DNA of 64,000 nucleotides from Branchiostoma floridae (lineage: Eukaryota > Chordata > Leptocardii > Amphioxiformes > Branchiostomatidae). The notes beneath the pieces were generated by a model. It was not told the DNA's origin and did not search any database. It saw only the letters and a list, made by a program, of their open reading frames with translations. This document shows positions 22,603 to 33,663 of the stretch, in pieces. The stretch's first letter is position 1. Each line of letters opens with the position of its first letter. The position numbers and the translations under genes were made by a program. Location of the stretch: NCBI RefSeq assembly GCF_000003815.2, contig NC_049986.1:17742457-17806456 (forward strand), in the 5' to 3' direction.

Positions 22603-23376
22603 TTACAGCTGTAAATAGCAAAATAGCCGGCTCGCTTCTTGAGGGTCATTCCTAACGTCGTAGTGGAACAGTGAGTAGTTTAGAATAAGCGCCAGTCCAA
22701 TTCGAATGGGGTGTGTTGTTTTCAGATTGGCAGCCTTCTCGTGCGCTTTCTTGTAGGACTCCCGAGCACCCATCACCATGTCTTCTTTTTCTTCGCCCTC
22801 GCTGATTTCAGCCAGGTACCGGAAGTAGTCACCCGCCATCTTCCGGTAGAAGACTTCGCTCTCCAATGACACCGCATCCGCCACATCCACCACCGACGTG
22901 TCGACTCGTTTGATGAGGAACTTGTCCAGCAGCACCAAGACCTCGCCGCATATCCCTTTCAACTCAGTCACCACGTGCGCCTTCTCCCGTGACCACTTCG
23001 CCGCCTGGAGGGTTTCTGAGTCGTCTGTCGCCTTCCGCTCTGCGGACGCGATGTTCAGCAAGGCGAGCCTCCGGGAGTCCACCATGTTCTTGTAGCCCAC
23101 GGACAGCAGGTTCCTCTCCTCTGTAGTTAGCGGATCCCCGCCCATCTCCACCACCTGCTTCATGCACAGCGCCATGTCCTGCCACCGCTCTGCTTGTTCC
23201 AACAGCTGCAATGATAACAATTATTACAGGCGATCAGAGATGGCAAACTTCACCCCCTCCACACATCCACAGTGTTGCTATTGTTTTCTGCTGCACTTTT
23301 ATGTAGATTTTGCAGTGATTTCGTACATGCATATGTTGTGTTACCTAAGTATGTTAATGCAAACATAATCACATTC

Positions 23377-23423
<47 letters not shown>

Positions 23424-23633
23424 TTTATGTATGTAATATATAGACTCGCAAATTCACACACACACACACACACACATAAACAAACACACACACATACACA
23501 CACAAACACACACATACACACACACACACTTACACACACACACTTACACACACACATACATACACACACACACACATACACACACAAACACACACACTTA
23601 CACACACACACACACACACACACATACATACAC

Positions 23634-23665
<32 letters not shown>

Positions 23666-23768
23666 ACATACATACACACACATACACACATACACACATA
23701 CACATACACCGTCACATTGTAACACTACGAACCTTGGCCTTCTGTATCAAAGATTCCTTGTCAGACAT
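22603..23768 (-). pseudogene. 14-3-3 protein, copy 2 (3'-truncated)
   Basis: Exon 1 is 23733-23768 (MSDKESLIQKAK, donor GTTCGT) and exon 2 is 22603-23205 (acceptor TTGCAG); the frame is open for about 212 residues. It keeps LLEQAERWQDMALCMKQV, ERNLLSVGYKNMVDSRR, MAGDYFRYLAEI and HPIRIGLAL. After RNDPQEASRLF the homology ends and six chance codons (CYLQL, stop) follow, so the last two helices and roughly 45-50 residues are gone. The junction joins exon sequence to the tandem repeat that in unit 1 lies about 1.5 kb downstream. Two extra residues (IL) sit inside GLAL-N, next to a phosphopeptide-contacting Asn. A putative 5' UTR exon ends at 25171 (donor GTAAGT). Binding function is doubtful; it may be a pseudogene, but the frame has no internal stop. 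Confidence 0.75.
23383..23705. repeat. Interrupted (CA)n tract, ~320 bp
   Basis: CA dinucleotides with regular TA/TT interruptions in intron 1 of 14-3-3 copy 2, at the same place as the microsatellites in copy 1. Both-strand open frames of H/T or V/C residues are artefacts. Confidence 0.95.
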
Positions 23769-24954
23769 TGTCCAATCTTCAGTGTTGTCAGCAATACACA
23801 ACTGCATTGAAAACAACAACAGCTCAGTAATGCATACATAGAGATGACGCCATGCATGGTGACACGCAGGCTACCCTGGGTCTGACCCTAGTAACTTCAA
23901 GCAAGGACGTTACATCAGCTTGCGGCAAGTACCAGTTTCACCAGGGGAGCCACACATCGAGCACATAACGTAACAACAATTAAAGGTACAAACCCCAAGA
24001 CGACCCCATAAACTTGTTTCCGCCCTGCTCTGTAGGCGTGGCCATTAATCACCAACTGGTAAGAAAATCACCTAAAACTTAATTTACGATTGTGGCTCCT
24101 CCGGCGCGAGGGGTTGCGCCTTCGGCACAACTTCGCACCCAACCCCCCATGATGCCGCCTCCGCTGGTATCGCCAAATGCCGTCCGAAAACATAACAGAG
24201 GCGAATGATAAACTTTAAGGCACTTCCATGGAGAAGAAATGAACACAACACAGCTGGCTGATGTCAAAAACCAACCAACTCCTACCTAGCTAGAGAGTAG
24301 TTTTTGAACAGGCCGATGACTTGCGCCTGTAGGCAGTAAAGATTGGAGATGAAGGACTGCAAGAATGGTGGTAAGAAGGAGCAGCAGAACCTGTTTACGC
24401 GCTGTAAGTATGCTGGCTACAGCAATTATGGGTGACAAAATTTGGTGTGAAGAATATGCAGTTGTCTACTCAAGTCGACATCTTTGCCGAAGAAGCTGTT
24501 CATGCCCTGCAATTATGCAGGCCACGCCAATCATGGGTTACAAAATTTGTTCTGAAGTACATGTAGTTGTCTACTAAAATCGACATTTTTGTGTTGCGGG
24601 TGTGCCATGCCCAGATACCGGCGATTCTGACCCCATTTCGCGAAGTGAGTGTGATTTCTAACTGATAGACAGTGCTAGGAACGGTACAATAACTGTACAT
24701 GTCAATGTCTTTCGTCAGGTATGATTAGGCATGACATATAGTCTCTTTTGAAATCAAAAAGAAAAACTTTTGAACATTTGGATTGCGCTTTAGCCCCACT
24801 GTCATCATTGTTAACGCTTCAAAATCTTCTAACTCCTAAATTTATAAGTTGATTCTGAGCACACCGTCTATCTAATCGTCAGTTAGATTAACCTTTGTAC
24901 TTTTATCCGGTGACCTTGTTGTACTTTCTTTTTGAGTTACGTCGATGTAGGTTA

Positions 24955-25058
24955 GACATCCAGGTAATAAGATACACCAAAAAGTAGTTACTCAAGCAAC
25001 TGGATATGGTTTTGGAAACGGTCAGACGTTTCGGATAGAATCCACTATCCTTCGTCAT
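24955..25058 (-). mobile_element. Retroelement fragment with hammerhead-like motif
   Basis: The plus strand reads GTTAGACATCCAGGTAATAA, CTCAAGCAACTGGATATG, then GAAACGGTCAGACGTTTC. On the minus strand the last part is TGACGA, a GGATAG/CTATCC stem, then GAAACGTC, the order seen in hammerhead ribozymes of Penelope-like elements. The first C of CTGACGA is an A here. See 63290-63390 for an intact core. Confidence 0.45.
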
Positions 25059-25329
25059 ATGTACTACATCATTGTCTTTTGTACTATGTTAGTTCATAAC
25101 GCGTTTAGTTTTCAAATCAAACATTAACAAACAAACGTCGCCAGAAAAGAGAATTTTGGCGGAAACTTACCTTTTGTTGCTTGCCTGGATTGAACACAAC
25201 TAGGTCACTGGGCAGGTAAGTAGAGGTCTCCGATTTGAATGCAATTATCGAGGACGAGTTCAACCAGTTTCCAGTTTTATGGGAAGTCCACCATATTGGG
25301 TGGATAGGGGGACATTTCACAACAGCCAG

Positions 25330-26245
25330 TGTGTAGCAAAATAACACTTTAGGCCATATTGATTTGATTACATGGATGACATCCTCTGGGAACTCCAAAA
25401 CTGATGCGAGCGAGCGAATAAAAAAAGTTTGGCCAAAAACAAGTTGCCTTTAGTATGAAATCAAAGTGGCCAGGGAGGTTGAACATAGGACTAAACACAC
25501 ATAGTATGGTATACCAACACTTAGGTGTAGAGACCAGTACATCATACGGGTGCAAAACATTTGTTTCTTCTTGGACCAATCCGGAAAAAAAACAGACCTG
25601 AAAAAAAATCAGAGGAACAGGTTTCGCCAATTACAAAATGGACACACTATATGTTGGCAGGCATCTGGGGTCTTACCGGGGACCAAGAAGACAACAAGAG
25701 CGAAGTCAAGTAGAGTTTACGTTTATAGTCAATTGTACCAAGTTTCTACAAAGACAAAGACAGGTAGAGAGACAGTTACCCTTTATTATATGGGATTTTA
25801 AAATGCCAGTGGGAGTCCCGAATAATCCACAAAACAGATTCCTTTGTAGCAAAACTGACCAATTGCCATTGTTTTAAGTATTGCCAGTTTTCAAGTTTCC
25901 ACAGATAATCAGGTCCAGTTTCAGGTCCGGACCTGGAAATGATCCTCTGGACCTGAACGGGACCTATACCTGAATTTTCTGTACTGGTACCTCCCCCTAC
26001 CAACAATAGATTTTTCTTTCTGTCCTGTCACATCTTATTCTTTGACTTATTCAACTGACCAACTCCAGTATTTATCAGGGAATGGACAATCCACCGCTTC
26101 ATTGAGGTCAGGTATATGCAATAACCGTGACTCGGTGGACAGTGGATCATAAGTTGCAGAAAGTCAATGGCGCCCCCCGTCTCTGTTGACGGACTGTCCT
26201 AATGTAGATGACTTCTTAAATTCGTCTTGCAAAATATTGTGTCCA
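25330..26245. other. No recognised feature
   Basis: Unique-looking sequence between the duplication and the element array. Open frames on both strands overlap and show no family similarity. A 'ggtccagtttcaggtccggacctgg' word cluster near 25912-25940 is internally repetitive. Confidence 0.4.
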
Positions 26246-26248
26246 TAA

Positions 26249-27140
26249 TTACCTCCATGAAATGTCATGGAATGGAGGTTATATTTTCTGTTATGTGTCT
26301 CTGTCTGTGTAGATGATTACTCAAGAACGGCTGGATGGATTGGTTTCATACTTGTTGTGTTGCTGGGGTGTGATGAAAGCTCGAATTGATGAGATCTTGG
26401 GAGCTGTATCTGTCGTTATAATCGATGTAATGATATCAAAAATCACCCCTATATTTGAGATATATTGGTACAGGCATCGTGCTGTATGTGTTTGTTAATG
26501 GGCTTAGCTGCAAGCAGGTAGTGAGGTGACAGCTGTTTGGGGAACCCCCAGTAGTTTTATTTATGTCTGCTTATGACTGTTTGAAATATTTGTAACAGTT
26601 GGCACAGTAGTTACCTCCATGAAATGTCATGGAGGTTATATTTTCTGTTATGTATCTCTGCCTGTGTACAAGATTACTCAAGAACGGCTGGATGGTTTTG
26701 GTTTCATACTTGTTGTGTTGGTGGGTTGTGATGAAAGCTCGAATCGATGTGATTTGGGGCGCCGTATCTGTCGTTATAATCGATGTAATAATATCAGAAA
26801 TCCCCCCTATATCTGCGATATATTGGAACAGGCATCGTGCTTTAAGTGTTTGTGTCTCTGTCTGTGTACAAGATTACGCAAGAACAGCTGGATGGATTGG
26901 TTTTATACTTGTTGTGTTGGTGGGGTGTGATGAAAGCTCGAATCGATGAGATTTTGGGAGCCGTATCTGTCGTTATAATTGATGTAATAATATCAGAAAT
27001 CACCCCTATATTTAAGATATATTGGTACAGGCATCGTGCTTTATGTGTTTGTTAATGGGCTTAGCTCCAAGCAGATGGTGAGGTGACAGCTGTTTGGGGA
27101 ATCCCGAGTTTTTTTAATATGATAATTAGTTTTATTTATG
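26249..27140. repeat. Tandemly repeated TIR element (ACCTCCATGAAAT family)
   Basis: Three copies of a segment with CAAGAACGGCTGGATGGATT (26320, 26679, 26879) followed by CATACTTGTTGTGTTG and GATGAAAGCTCGAAT, then GTATCTGTCGTTATAAT. The first two copies begin with TTACCTCCATGAAATGTCATGG; the third starts internally after TGTGTTTGTG. An inverted end, ATTTCATGGAGGT, appears at 27878-27890. Open frames through the array are repeat-derived. Confidence 0.65.
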
Positions 27141-27961
27141 TCTGCTTAGGATATCATGGAGATGTGAAGCGCAAGTATAATTGTAAGAAGTTGAGGTACA
27201 TTTAACGATAATGCTTAACAGGTATGGATGTCTCACATCTGTACTGCTGATTTGAGTGACATGGTGATTAAAATGCCATTAGGTCCTCTCATCTGGGTTA
27301 GGTGTCAGAAGTTTTATGGGCGATACAGATGTTCTGATTTTGTTACGATAAGGGACAGTTGTTAGTTGTCTCTTTCGTAGCCAATGGTACTTGTTTTTAG
27401 CAGACAGGGTTGGCGCCAAGTATTCATCTTACAGTTGGTGTAGGGCTGTCAGAGGAAAGTGTGCATCTCGTTTTTGTACCGTGTGAACAGCTGATGTTAT
27501 AACATATTGGTGGAAAATCGAATCACCATCTGACTAAAGTTGGCCACATCCCTTCTTCTTTCTGAGTTTCCCAACTTCCTCCCACCACACAGCTCTGAGG
27601 CACATAGTCGAACCTCAATAATGCTGACAACCTTAGACATTTTAAATGCCAAACATCAAGCTTAAGGAACACCACGCTACCATATGCCGTCGACCTCTTA
27701 AACGCACATTACACAATTAAGTGTCGCATTTTGATAATTACTAATCAGATGGACATCCTCTGTGTCATTAAATAAATACACCACTACTTTCCCATAACAT
27801 TTATATTATATAACCATTACTCTCAAATACAACGGACTATAAACATACATACCATCCACAAAAAAGCAATAAATATTTCATGGAGGTATGAGGTCCCCGA
27901 ACTCTAGTTCTTACTTCGTCCAGTGTGACCCATGTGACTCTATGCGAAATTCCAGCTTAAG

Positions 27962-28111
27962 ATGAAGACAAACATAGCAGTCGCTGTGATTCTTCTACTA
28001 TCGGTTCTTCAGCTTGCAAATACCCCTGTGATTTCCCCTAGATTTCCATTTCCAGTAACGTTACATCCCAGAAATGTTGACCTGAGACGGAAAATTTCTA
28101 CTGCAGTTTGA
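27962..28111 (+). CDS. Possible small secreted peptide ORF (49 aa)
   Basis: ATG in a fair initiation context (A at -3) opens a 49-codon frame to TGA. It starts with a textbook signal-peptide shape (MKTNIAVAVILLLSVLQLAN) followed by a short Pro/Arg-rich segment (TPVISPRFPFPVTLHPR, NVDLRRK). No cysteines and no clear dibasic-Gly amidation site are present. Neither a promoter nor a poly(A) signal was identified. It could be a real peptide gene, a first exon, or chance. Confidence 0.3.
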   Translation: MKTNIAVAVILLLSVLQLANTPVISPRFPFPVTLHPRNVDLRRKISTAV

Positions 28112-29040
28112 GTAAACTTCGCTAGATGTCATCAAAACCTGTTTGACATTTGCAGTAAATGGGTAATACCGATCACAAAACAACCACCTGAAGAACGTAC
28201 GACTTTGCTCCGAAGCAAGACTAGAAATCTATGATGTTCACCTCTCCTTGTAGATTTTCATCACAATCCGATGTCTTTTTCTGAATGAAAAATCGAGTTA
28301 AGCATCGAGTGTGTCCTTTAAAGAAGATATTCACAAACCTTTTATTTGGCTCAATATTAAATACCATTTTCAACTGTTTGGCATTTTGGCTAGATAATTA
28401 ATGACGAATTTATCTGTGTCTGTGAGAAATTGCTTGGTCAGGAATGTAGAGGGGTACTTGGACTTCATAACTCTCCAAGCTGCGGTAGATAGCGTCATAG
28501 ATAAGTAGTCCCCAAATAAAAAAGAGCTTGAATTAGATAGCGTGCTTATTTTCGTACTTCGGAAGGTCAAAAAGTCGCAGGAATTTATTTTCCCTTTCAA
28601 CTCTGGGATTACCAATCTATGGTCCTCAAGATTTCTCTCAAAGTACCGCCAGTTCTGAGAGAAGTTAAGCATCGATAGAAGCACTGTGATTATTTTTCTA
28701 GAGTAACAACTATCCTGATTTTGTTTCAGCGCGCACGCAGCAATAATACAGGTTGTTACCATACCCAGGGCGCGGACCCCAGAGAAAGCAAACATGGCGG
28801 CCAGCCAGTTTGATATCCTTCCCAGAATTCCCTAATCTCACCACCTGACTACACAAAACTTTCAGTTTGATTGACGTGTTTTCCGGAGGATAAGATGCTA
28901 CTGTCCCTAGACATGGCGGATAGGGTGTTAGCTCGTTCATTTATTTGTTGAACTATTTCTCTTATCATCAAGGGCACTACATAATGTCCTTGAATTTTAT
29001 CGACCATATGCTCTCATATTTACTGTCACAAAAATGAATG
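28112..29040. other. No recognised feature
   Basis: A 141-codon minus-strand frame (28370-28795) shows no recognisable domain and no splice context. I see nothing else supportable. Confidence 0.4.
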
Positions 29041-29629
29041 AAAGAATCAAGACCTTTATTGTACATATGTAACGTTACATACTGGGTTAAGTGCAGGTCA
29101 CAACAACAGTTTACAGATACACAAATATACATCGTCAAACTAGCACAAGAATTATAACCCACTAACTGGTAAAATGTAAGAGCAGATATGGCTCATGATC
29201 AGACTTATTAGAACTCCCGGATATGAATTTATTTGTCCGTATTTCGTTTTGTATAAGGAGGAGAAACATAGATTACATATCAGTCTATAAGAAAAAAAGT
29301 TATGTCAGTGAAGTTTGTAGTTTCCAAAACCATTTATGTGTAAAATACAGAACCCTGTGGGTGGATGGCATGTAGGTTACTGAACCCATGTACGTCTGAA
29401 GTGGGAAATTGCGAAAATTAAAAAGTTCTACATCACTGGAAATCTCCTTTTGATGAATCCTTAACCATTGTACATTGATTTTTTCTTTAATTCGGTAGCA
29501 ACACTGCGATGTCCTGGGATTCTATCATCATTCATATATGTGACCTGTACCTAGCCCGTCGAGGCATGAATGTACAATAAAGGTCTTTCATATATTATTA
29601 TTATTCATACGCAAATTCATCGCACCGTG

Positions 29630-29860
29630 GCGGTGTGTGTACAATGTAGCGTAACTGGTAGAGTGTTGGGCTCGGAACCTAGAGGTCCCGAGTTCGATAC
29701 CCGCCATACCCCCGACGTTGTCCTTTTGGGAAAGGCACTTCACACGACCATCCTTACTTCACCCAGGTGTAAAAATAGATACCTGACTTCGGTCGGGGAG
29801 GTAAAATACTACCTTTACCTTCTTTCTGTACCGTGTATGTGGCACTGTTGAAATAAGTTC
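29630..29860 (+). mobile_element. tRNA-derived SINE (family A)
   Basis: An A box-like TAACTGGTAGAGTG (29652-29665) and B box GAGTTCGATACCC (29690-29702) are followed by a non-tRNA body: GTTGTCCTTTTGGGAAAGGC, ACCCAGGTGTAAAAATAGAT, CTGACTTCGGTCGGGGAGG. The same body recurs at 35597, 50640 (inverted), 53285, 57105 (inverted) and 62395. Confidence 0.75.
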
Positions 29861-30472
29861 AACTAAAACTTTAATGCAGTGCCACATTGTCCTTCTCTGT
29901 CTGAAAGCAACAAAAGATCAAAGGGACATTAGTAAACTTCCCAGCATGTGGCGCAATGTGGCACAGTCCATTGAAAAGTTATGGCTATATTGCGCTCCGA
30001 TGGATTACGAATTCCAAATGAAAACACAATTTCCTCTGCCCCATGTTTCTGTGCGATGGCAGCCAATGTGAGACGTCAGCAGTGTGAGTTGTCAGAGACT
30101 CCACAGAGACCGGCGCAGCGCTTTCCTGTTCCCCTGTCTCCCCGCCGCTGATGTATGGCGTTCGGGTGAAAACTAGAGGTGGCCTGGCCACAGCTCGGCG
30201 CCGCCGACAAGGGTGTCCCTTTTTACATACATGACATTTCCGGTTCCGATTTGACAGAGGGAAGAATTTTTGAACGTTACAAGGCAATCGTTTTGGCACG
30301 CTGTTCATTTGTCTGAAAACTGAAACGCTGTTTTCCTTTTGAAACTTTGCGCTGTCATGGTGGCATTCTCGGGACTTTGCAGCTGAGAATTCCAGACTTG
30401 GGTCTGAGGAAACCTGGGTCATCTTTTGCGGCGTTTCAGACTTGGTTGCCGTACCGATAAAATGAAATGGTG

Positions 30473-31015
30473 GGTTCACACGTGTGTATCTATTCAAGTC
30501 CGTATGAGGTCCGTATGGGCGTCTTAGCCTCTACCAGGCTCCTCAGGACGCTGGAAAAATAATAGAAATTGGACAAATATAGACAGATAATATGCTAGAC
30601 GGTTAAGCTATAGCTGGGTCGCGAACTCCTTTGCCATGTTATGTATCTATTTTTGTCCAATGTCCACTATTTTTACGGTGTGGAGCCTGGTAGAGGCTTA
30701 GAACACATGGACCGCATACAGACTTGAATATATACGCACGTGTGAAACCCCCTTGACTTTTAGTGTTCTTGCATCAGTTAAAGTCACTGAAGAGCTACTC
30801 GTGGTTTAGCTATATATATAGCTGGGTCGCTAACACCTTTGCCATGTTATGTCTCTATATTTGTCTCAATTTCCACTATTTTTACGGTGTGGAGCCTGGT
30901 AGAGGCTACGAACATACGGACCTCATACAGACTTGAATATATACGCACGTGTGAAACCCCCTAAAGACTTAGTGTTCTTGCATCAGTTCAGGTCACTGAA
31001 GAGCTACTCGTGGCA
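30473..31015. mobile_element. TTCACACGTG-ended element with internal duplication
   Basis: The left end GGTTCACACGTGTG at 30473 pairs with CGCACGTGTGAAACCCCC at about 30736 and again at about 30943. Between them a ~217-bp segment is tandemly duplicated: GCTGGGTCGCGAACTCCTTT near 30615 and GCTGGGTCGCTAACACCTTT near 30822, each ending CTGAAGAGCTACTCGTGG. Related ends are at 33156 and 33668. Confidence 0.6.
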
Positions 31016-31119
31016 GATGCTGCGTGCAGCTCTAGTAGGGTAATTTTACCGTGGAAAGTTTCCCAACGCTTTTCGATTAGCACAATGAACAATGAACCCT
31101 TCCTAATAGCGTGCATATC

Positions 31120-31200
31120 CGTTAAGCGAAACAGGTGAGATTCGAACTCAGGCTTCTTAGTCCAGAGGCTGGGCCACTAACCACTGGGCTACGCACGCTA
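31120..31200 (-). mobile_element. tRNA-like SINE head
   Basis: On the minus strand: GCGTAGCCCAGTGGTTAGTG (A-box-like), then GAGTTCGAATCTCACCTG (B box) and a tRNA-like length. The acceptor stem does not pair fully, so I read it as a tRNA-derived repeat rather than a functional tRNA. Confidence 0.45.
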
Positions 31201-31437
31201 CTCCCGATGTCCAATCCTATATCTTAAAAGCGCTCCTTCAATGAATTTATAGAACATTGGTTAAAGGCCATATCTACAACAAAGGCTCTGTAGGAAAGTG
31301 CTTTTTCCTTAATGTCTTTTCCAGCACTTCAGTCAGCCCTACTCCCAAGAGTAGAAACCTGGCGTGTAACTGGCGCGTGCCGCCTGATACCCTCATTCCA
31401 CTGGGGCGGCGACCTCAGAGCGGCGGAGCGATTTGAC

Positions 31438-32043
31438 AGAGCGCTTAACGAATTTCATAGATAAATTGATTAATTGGTTGACTGAAGACCTTTATTGCAC
31501 ATTTCTGTCACAATCGACTAAGTGCAGATAACACAAGAAGAGATACAGTTAACAGATACAAAATGAAACTATCGTTGGATGAATTCAACTTCTCCTCACT
31601 TTTATGTTTTAGTGGAGATAACAGAACAGATATGTTTTATGATCGATGACTCGTCTAGTTGCATTAAACTATTGAAGAGTGGAACTTACAAATTGTTGCC
31701 ACTAAGTGTTGTACATTTGTAGGAGCATCATCATTAGATAGCTTTAAACAACGGTTACAGTAAGATGTCCAAGGGATAGGTAGGTGTGACAGGTCGTTCA
31801 GTGCAACGTTATACCCCCCTCACATTAGGCGAGAATCGATCGTACAACGAGTCTGCTAGGTTTTCTCTACTAAGACATATGAGTGAGGAGAAGTTGAATT
31901 CATCCAACGATAGTTTCATTTTGTATCTGTTAACTGTATCTCTTCTTGTGTTATCTGCACTTAGTCGATTGTGACAGAAATGTGCAATACAGGTCTTCAG
32001 ATAACCAATTAATCAATTTATCTATGAAATTCGTTAAGCGCTC
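31438..32043. repeat. Near-identical ~165-bp inverted repeat abutting a gap
   Basis: 31438-31603 (GAGCGCTTAACGAATTTCAT ... TCCTCACT) reappears inverted at 31878-32043 with about three differences. The right arm ends exactly where the 100-N gap begins. The arms include GACCTTTATTGCACAT, a LINE/SINE-tail word also seen at 29050. Confidence 0.75.
31700..31811 (+). mobile_element. LINE-like 3' tail, 5' half (split by MITE)
   Basis: Contains AGCTTTAAACAACG and GTGTGACAGGTCGTTCAGTG; it continues after the element at 31812-32182 as TAACCAGCTGCTGTC through CGGTTATACAGATACGGATA (32183-32280). Uninterrupted relatives are at 37424-37870. Confidence 0.6.
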
Positions 32044-32182
32044 NNNNNNNNNNNNNNNNNNNNNNNNNNNNNNNNNNNNNNNNNNNNNNNNNNNNNNNNN
32101 NNNNNNNNNNNNNNNNNNNNNNNNNNNNNNNNNNNNNNNNNNNTCGTCGTCCGATCGATTTTCGCCTAATGTGAGGGGGGTA
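31812..32182. mobile_element. PIF/Harbinger-like MITE, second copy (contains the gap)
   Basis: The ends TACCCCCCTCACATTAGGCG and its inverse are those of the element at 11333. The element interrupts a LINE-tail repeat whose empty version (GTGTAATATAACCAGCTGCT) is at about 37569. Part of the interior is replaced by the gap 32044-32143, and the inverted repeat arm lies inside. Confidence 0.7.
32044..32143. other. Assembly gap (100 N)
   Basis: Run of 100 N, the usual size for a gap of unknown length. It lies inside an inverted repeat. Confidence 0.98.
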
Positions 32183-32489
32183 TAACCAGCTGCTGTCTGC
32201 GTGCCTGCGAAGCTGCATGTTATGTAACTTACACACCGAAGGGTGACATATACCGGTTATACAGATACGGATATAGATAACAGAGTTTTCCCAGGCTTTA
32301 GTTGTATTCTGACCGGGTTTTCCTCTATGTGGACCGGATTTCGCCTCGGCGTGGTTGAAATTCTTGACATGCGTCGATTATGCATAGGTGCTATAATAGG
32401 TTTCGTACGGAAGTTGGGCTTTAGCTGCCAGAAAAAGTGCTGGCATTTCTTTCACCCTGGTAGCTTTACGGATCAAGGAATGGACGCTC

Positions 32490-32700
32490 ACACCTTAATG
32501 CTGGCATTGTTTCCTTCGCCAAGAAAGCCATGTTTAGGGGCCATTTGTGTGTCTATGTGTCTGTGGACAGCGTACCTCGATAGGCTGTGGATGGATCCTT
32601 ATGTTATTTGGTAGGTGGGTAGGGGTCAATTTCCAAAATGGCCCCCTAGTGGGTTTATGAGACACTACAATGAAACTTCCTTTTTTGATATCGTATGTTC
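32490..32700. mobile_element. TTCGCCAAGAA-type repeat
   Basis: TTTCCTTCGCCAAGAAAGCC, then GTGTGTCTATGTGTCTGTGG, GGCTGTGGATGGATCCTTAT, TTTGGTAGGTGGGTAGGGGT and a CCCCCTAGTGGGTTTATGAG / GAAACTTCCTTTTTTGATAT end. The same order of words occurs at 41680-41895 and 42733-43060. Confidence 0.5.
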
Positions 32701-33149
32701 TGGGCATGATGTGGTCGTGATTTTTGAGTGGTACGTATACATAGCGGGACAGAAAGTAAGTGGGTGGGGCTAGTTTATATCATAACCTGTAACGCCATTG
32801 ATATACAGTCATAGACAGTGATATACGTGTGGTAAGTAATAAGTGTCAATATATGTTTCTTCATTGAAGACGAAGTTGAAACGATATCATATAGGGTACA
32901 TACATAGAACTATGGGGGCGTTTTTTGCGATATAGGCTAGCGTAAGATATCAAGTTGTTATGGCGTTGTTATTATCGAAGTTGACAACTGTGCGCTTGCG
33001 GAGTCATAGTTAATTTCCGCCGCCGAAATCCCGGCACTAGTTCCGTCTGGTCTGACATCTGTCGGAGCGTGCCCCCTTGCGACCTCTGCAGTATACCGCA
33101 CATCGTTTCTCTCCCGGTCGGACAGCTCCAACATTTTCCATATGCCGTG

Positions 33150-33225
33150 GTTTAAAGGGGGTTCACACGTGCGTATGTATTCAAGTATAAATTCTCCCAT
33201 CTTTAAAGATGGGAGAATTGAAATA
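33150..33225. repeat. TTCACACGTG end fused to a 30-bp perfect palindrome
   Basis: GGGGGTTCACACGTGCGTAT at 33158 matches the ends of the 30473 element. Just inside, 33190-33219 is a perfect palindrome (AATTCTCCCATCTTT and its inverse complement, centre TTTAAA). Confidence 0.6.
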
Positions 33226-33663
33226 CCGAGAAGTTAAAAATCAAAGTAAACCTTGTTAACCAAAAAAAGAGGAAGGAAAAGAGAAAGACATTGAAAACCA
33301 ACATATGAAGGACAGCCGAAAATGGACGGAAAGGAACAACACGAAAGCGGGAAAGAACTGCCGTACATTGCTCCGAAGCCCTGATTACTATCTCCACATT
33401 ACCTCGTGCCTTGTCCTAAACAGAAGCCGTTTTCAGCCCCAGTTTGACAGAAGAATTCTAAATGGCCTCACGTATCGCTAACTAGACAGTAATGGGGTTG
33501 ATAGGGCAGGTGGGAGGCCTGGGTGAGACTGGCCTACTTTCCCCGGGCTGTGGAAGACTGGTAGCAAGCCGGTCCTGACAAGTGACGTGGCCTCCCTTGT
33601 GGGCGGAACCTTCCATCAGTTACTGTTTTCTCTGCCTTAACGCCGCTGGTGCTTGTAACGTTC

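Noticed and set aside
23383-23705. CRISPR-like array
   Set aside because: The regular interruptions are simple CA/TA variation, with no unique spacers, and the genome is eukaryotic.
26313-27055. Hydrophobic repeat proteins in three frames
   Set aside because: They are translations of the tandem element array at 26249-27140; the same peptide appears in different frames and with stops in equivalent places.
28370-28795. 141-codon minus-strand frame
   Set aside because: No motif, no neighbours, ordinary composition for chance frames in AT-rich DNA.
30000-30497. 170-codon minus-strand frame with a CHVCKKGHPCRRRR patch
   Set aside because: It begins inside a TIR element end, has no family similarity or splice context, and the Cys/Arg patch is not a known zinc-finger spacing.
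31120-31200. Functional tRNA gene
   Set aside because: A and B boxes are present but the acceptor and anticodon stems do not pair fully, and similar heads occur at 62590 and in SINEs. The same judgement was made for 29640-29705, 41285-41345 and 56600-56720.
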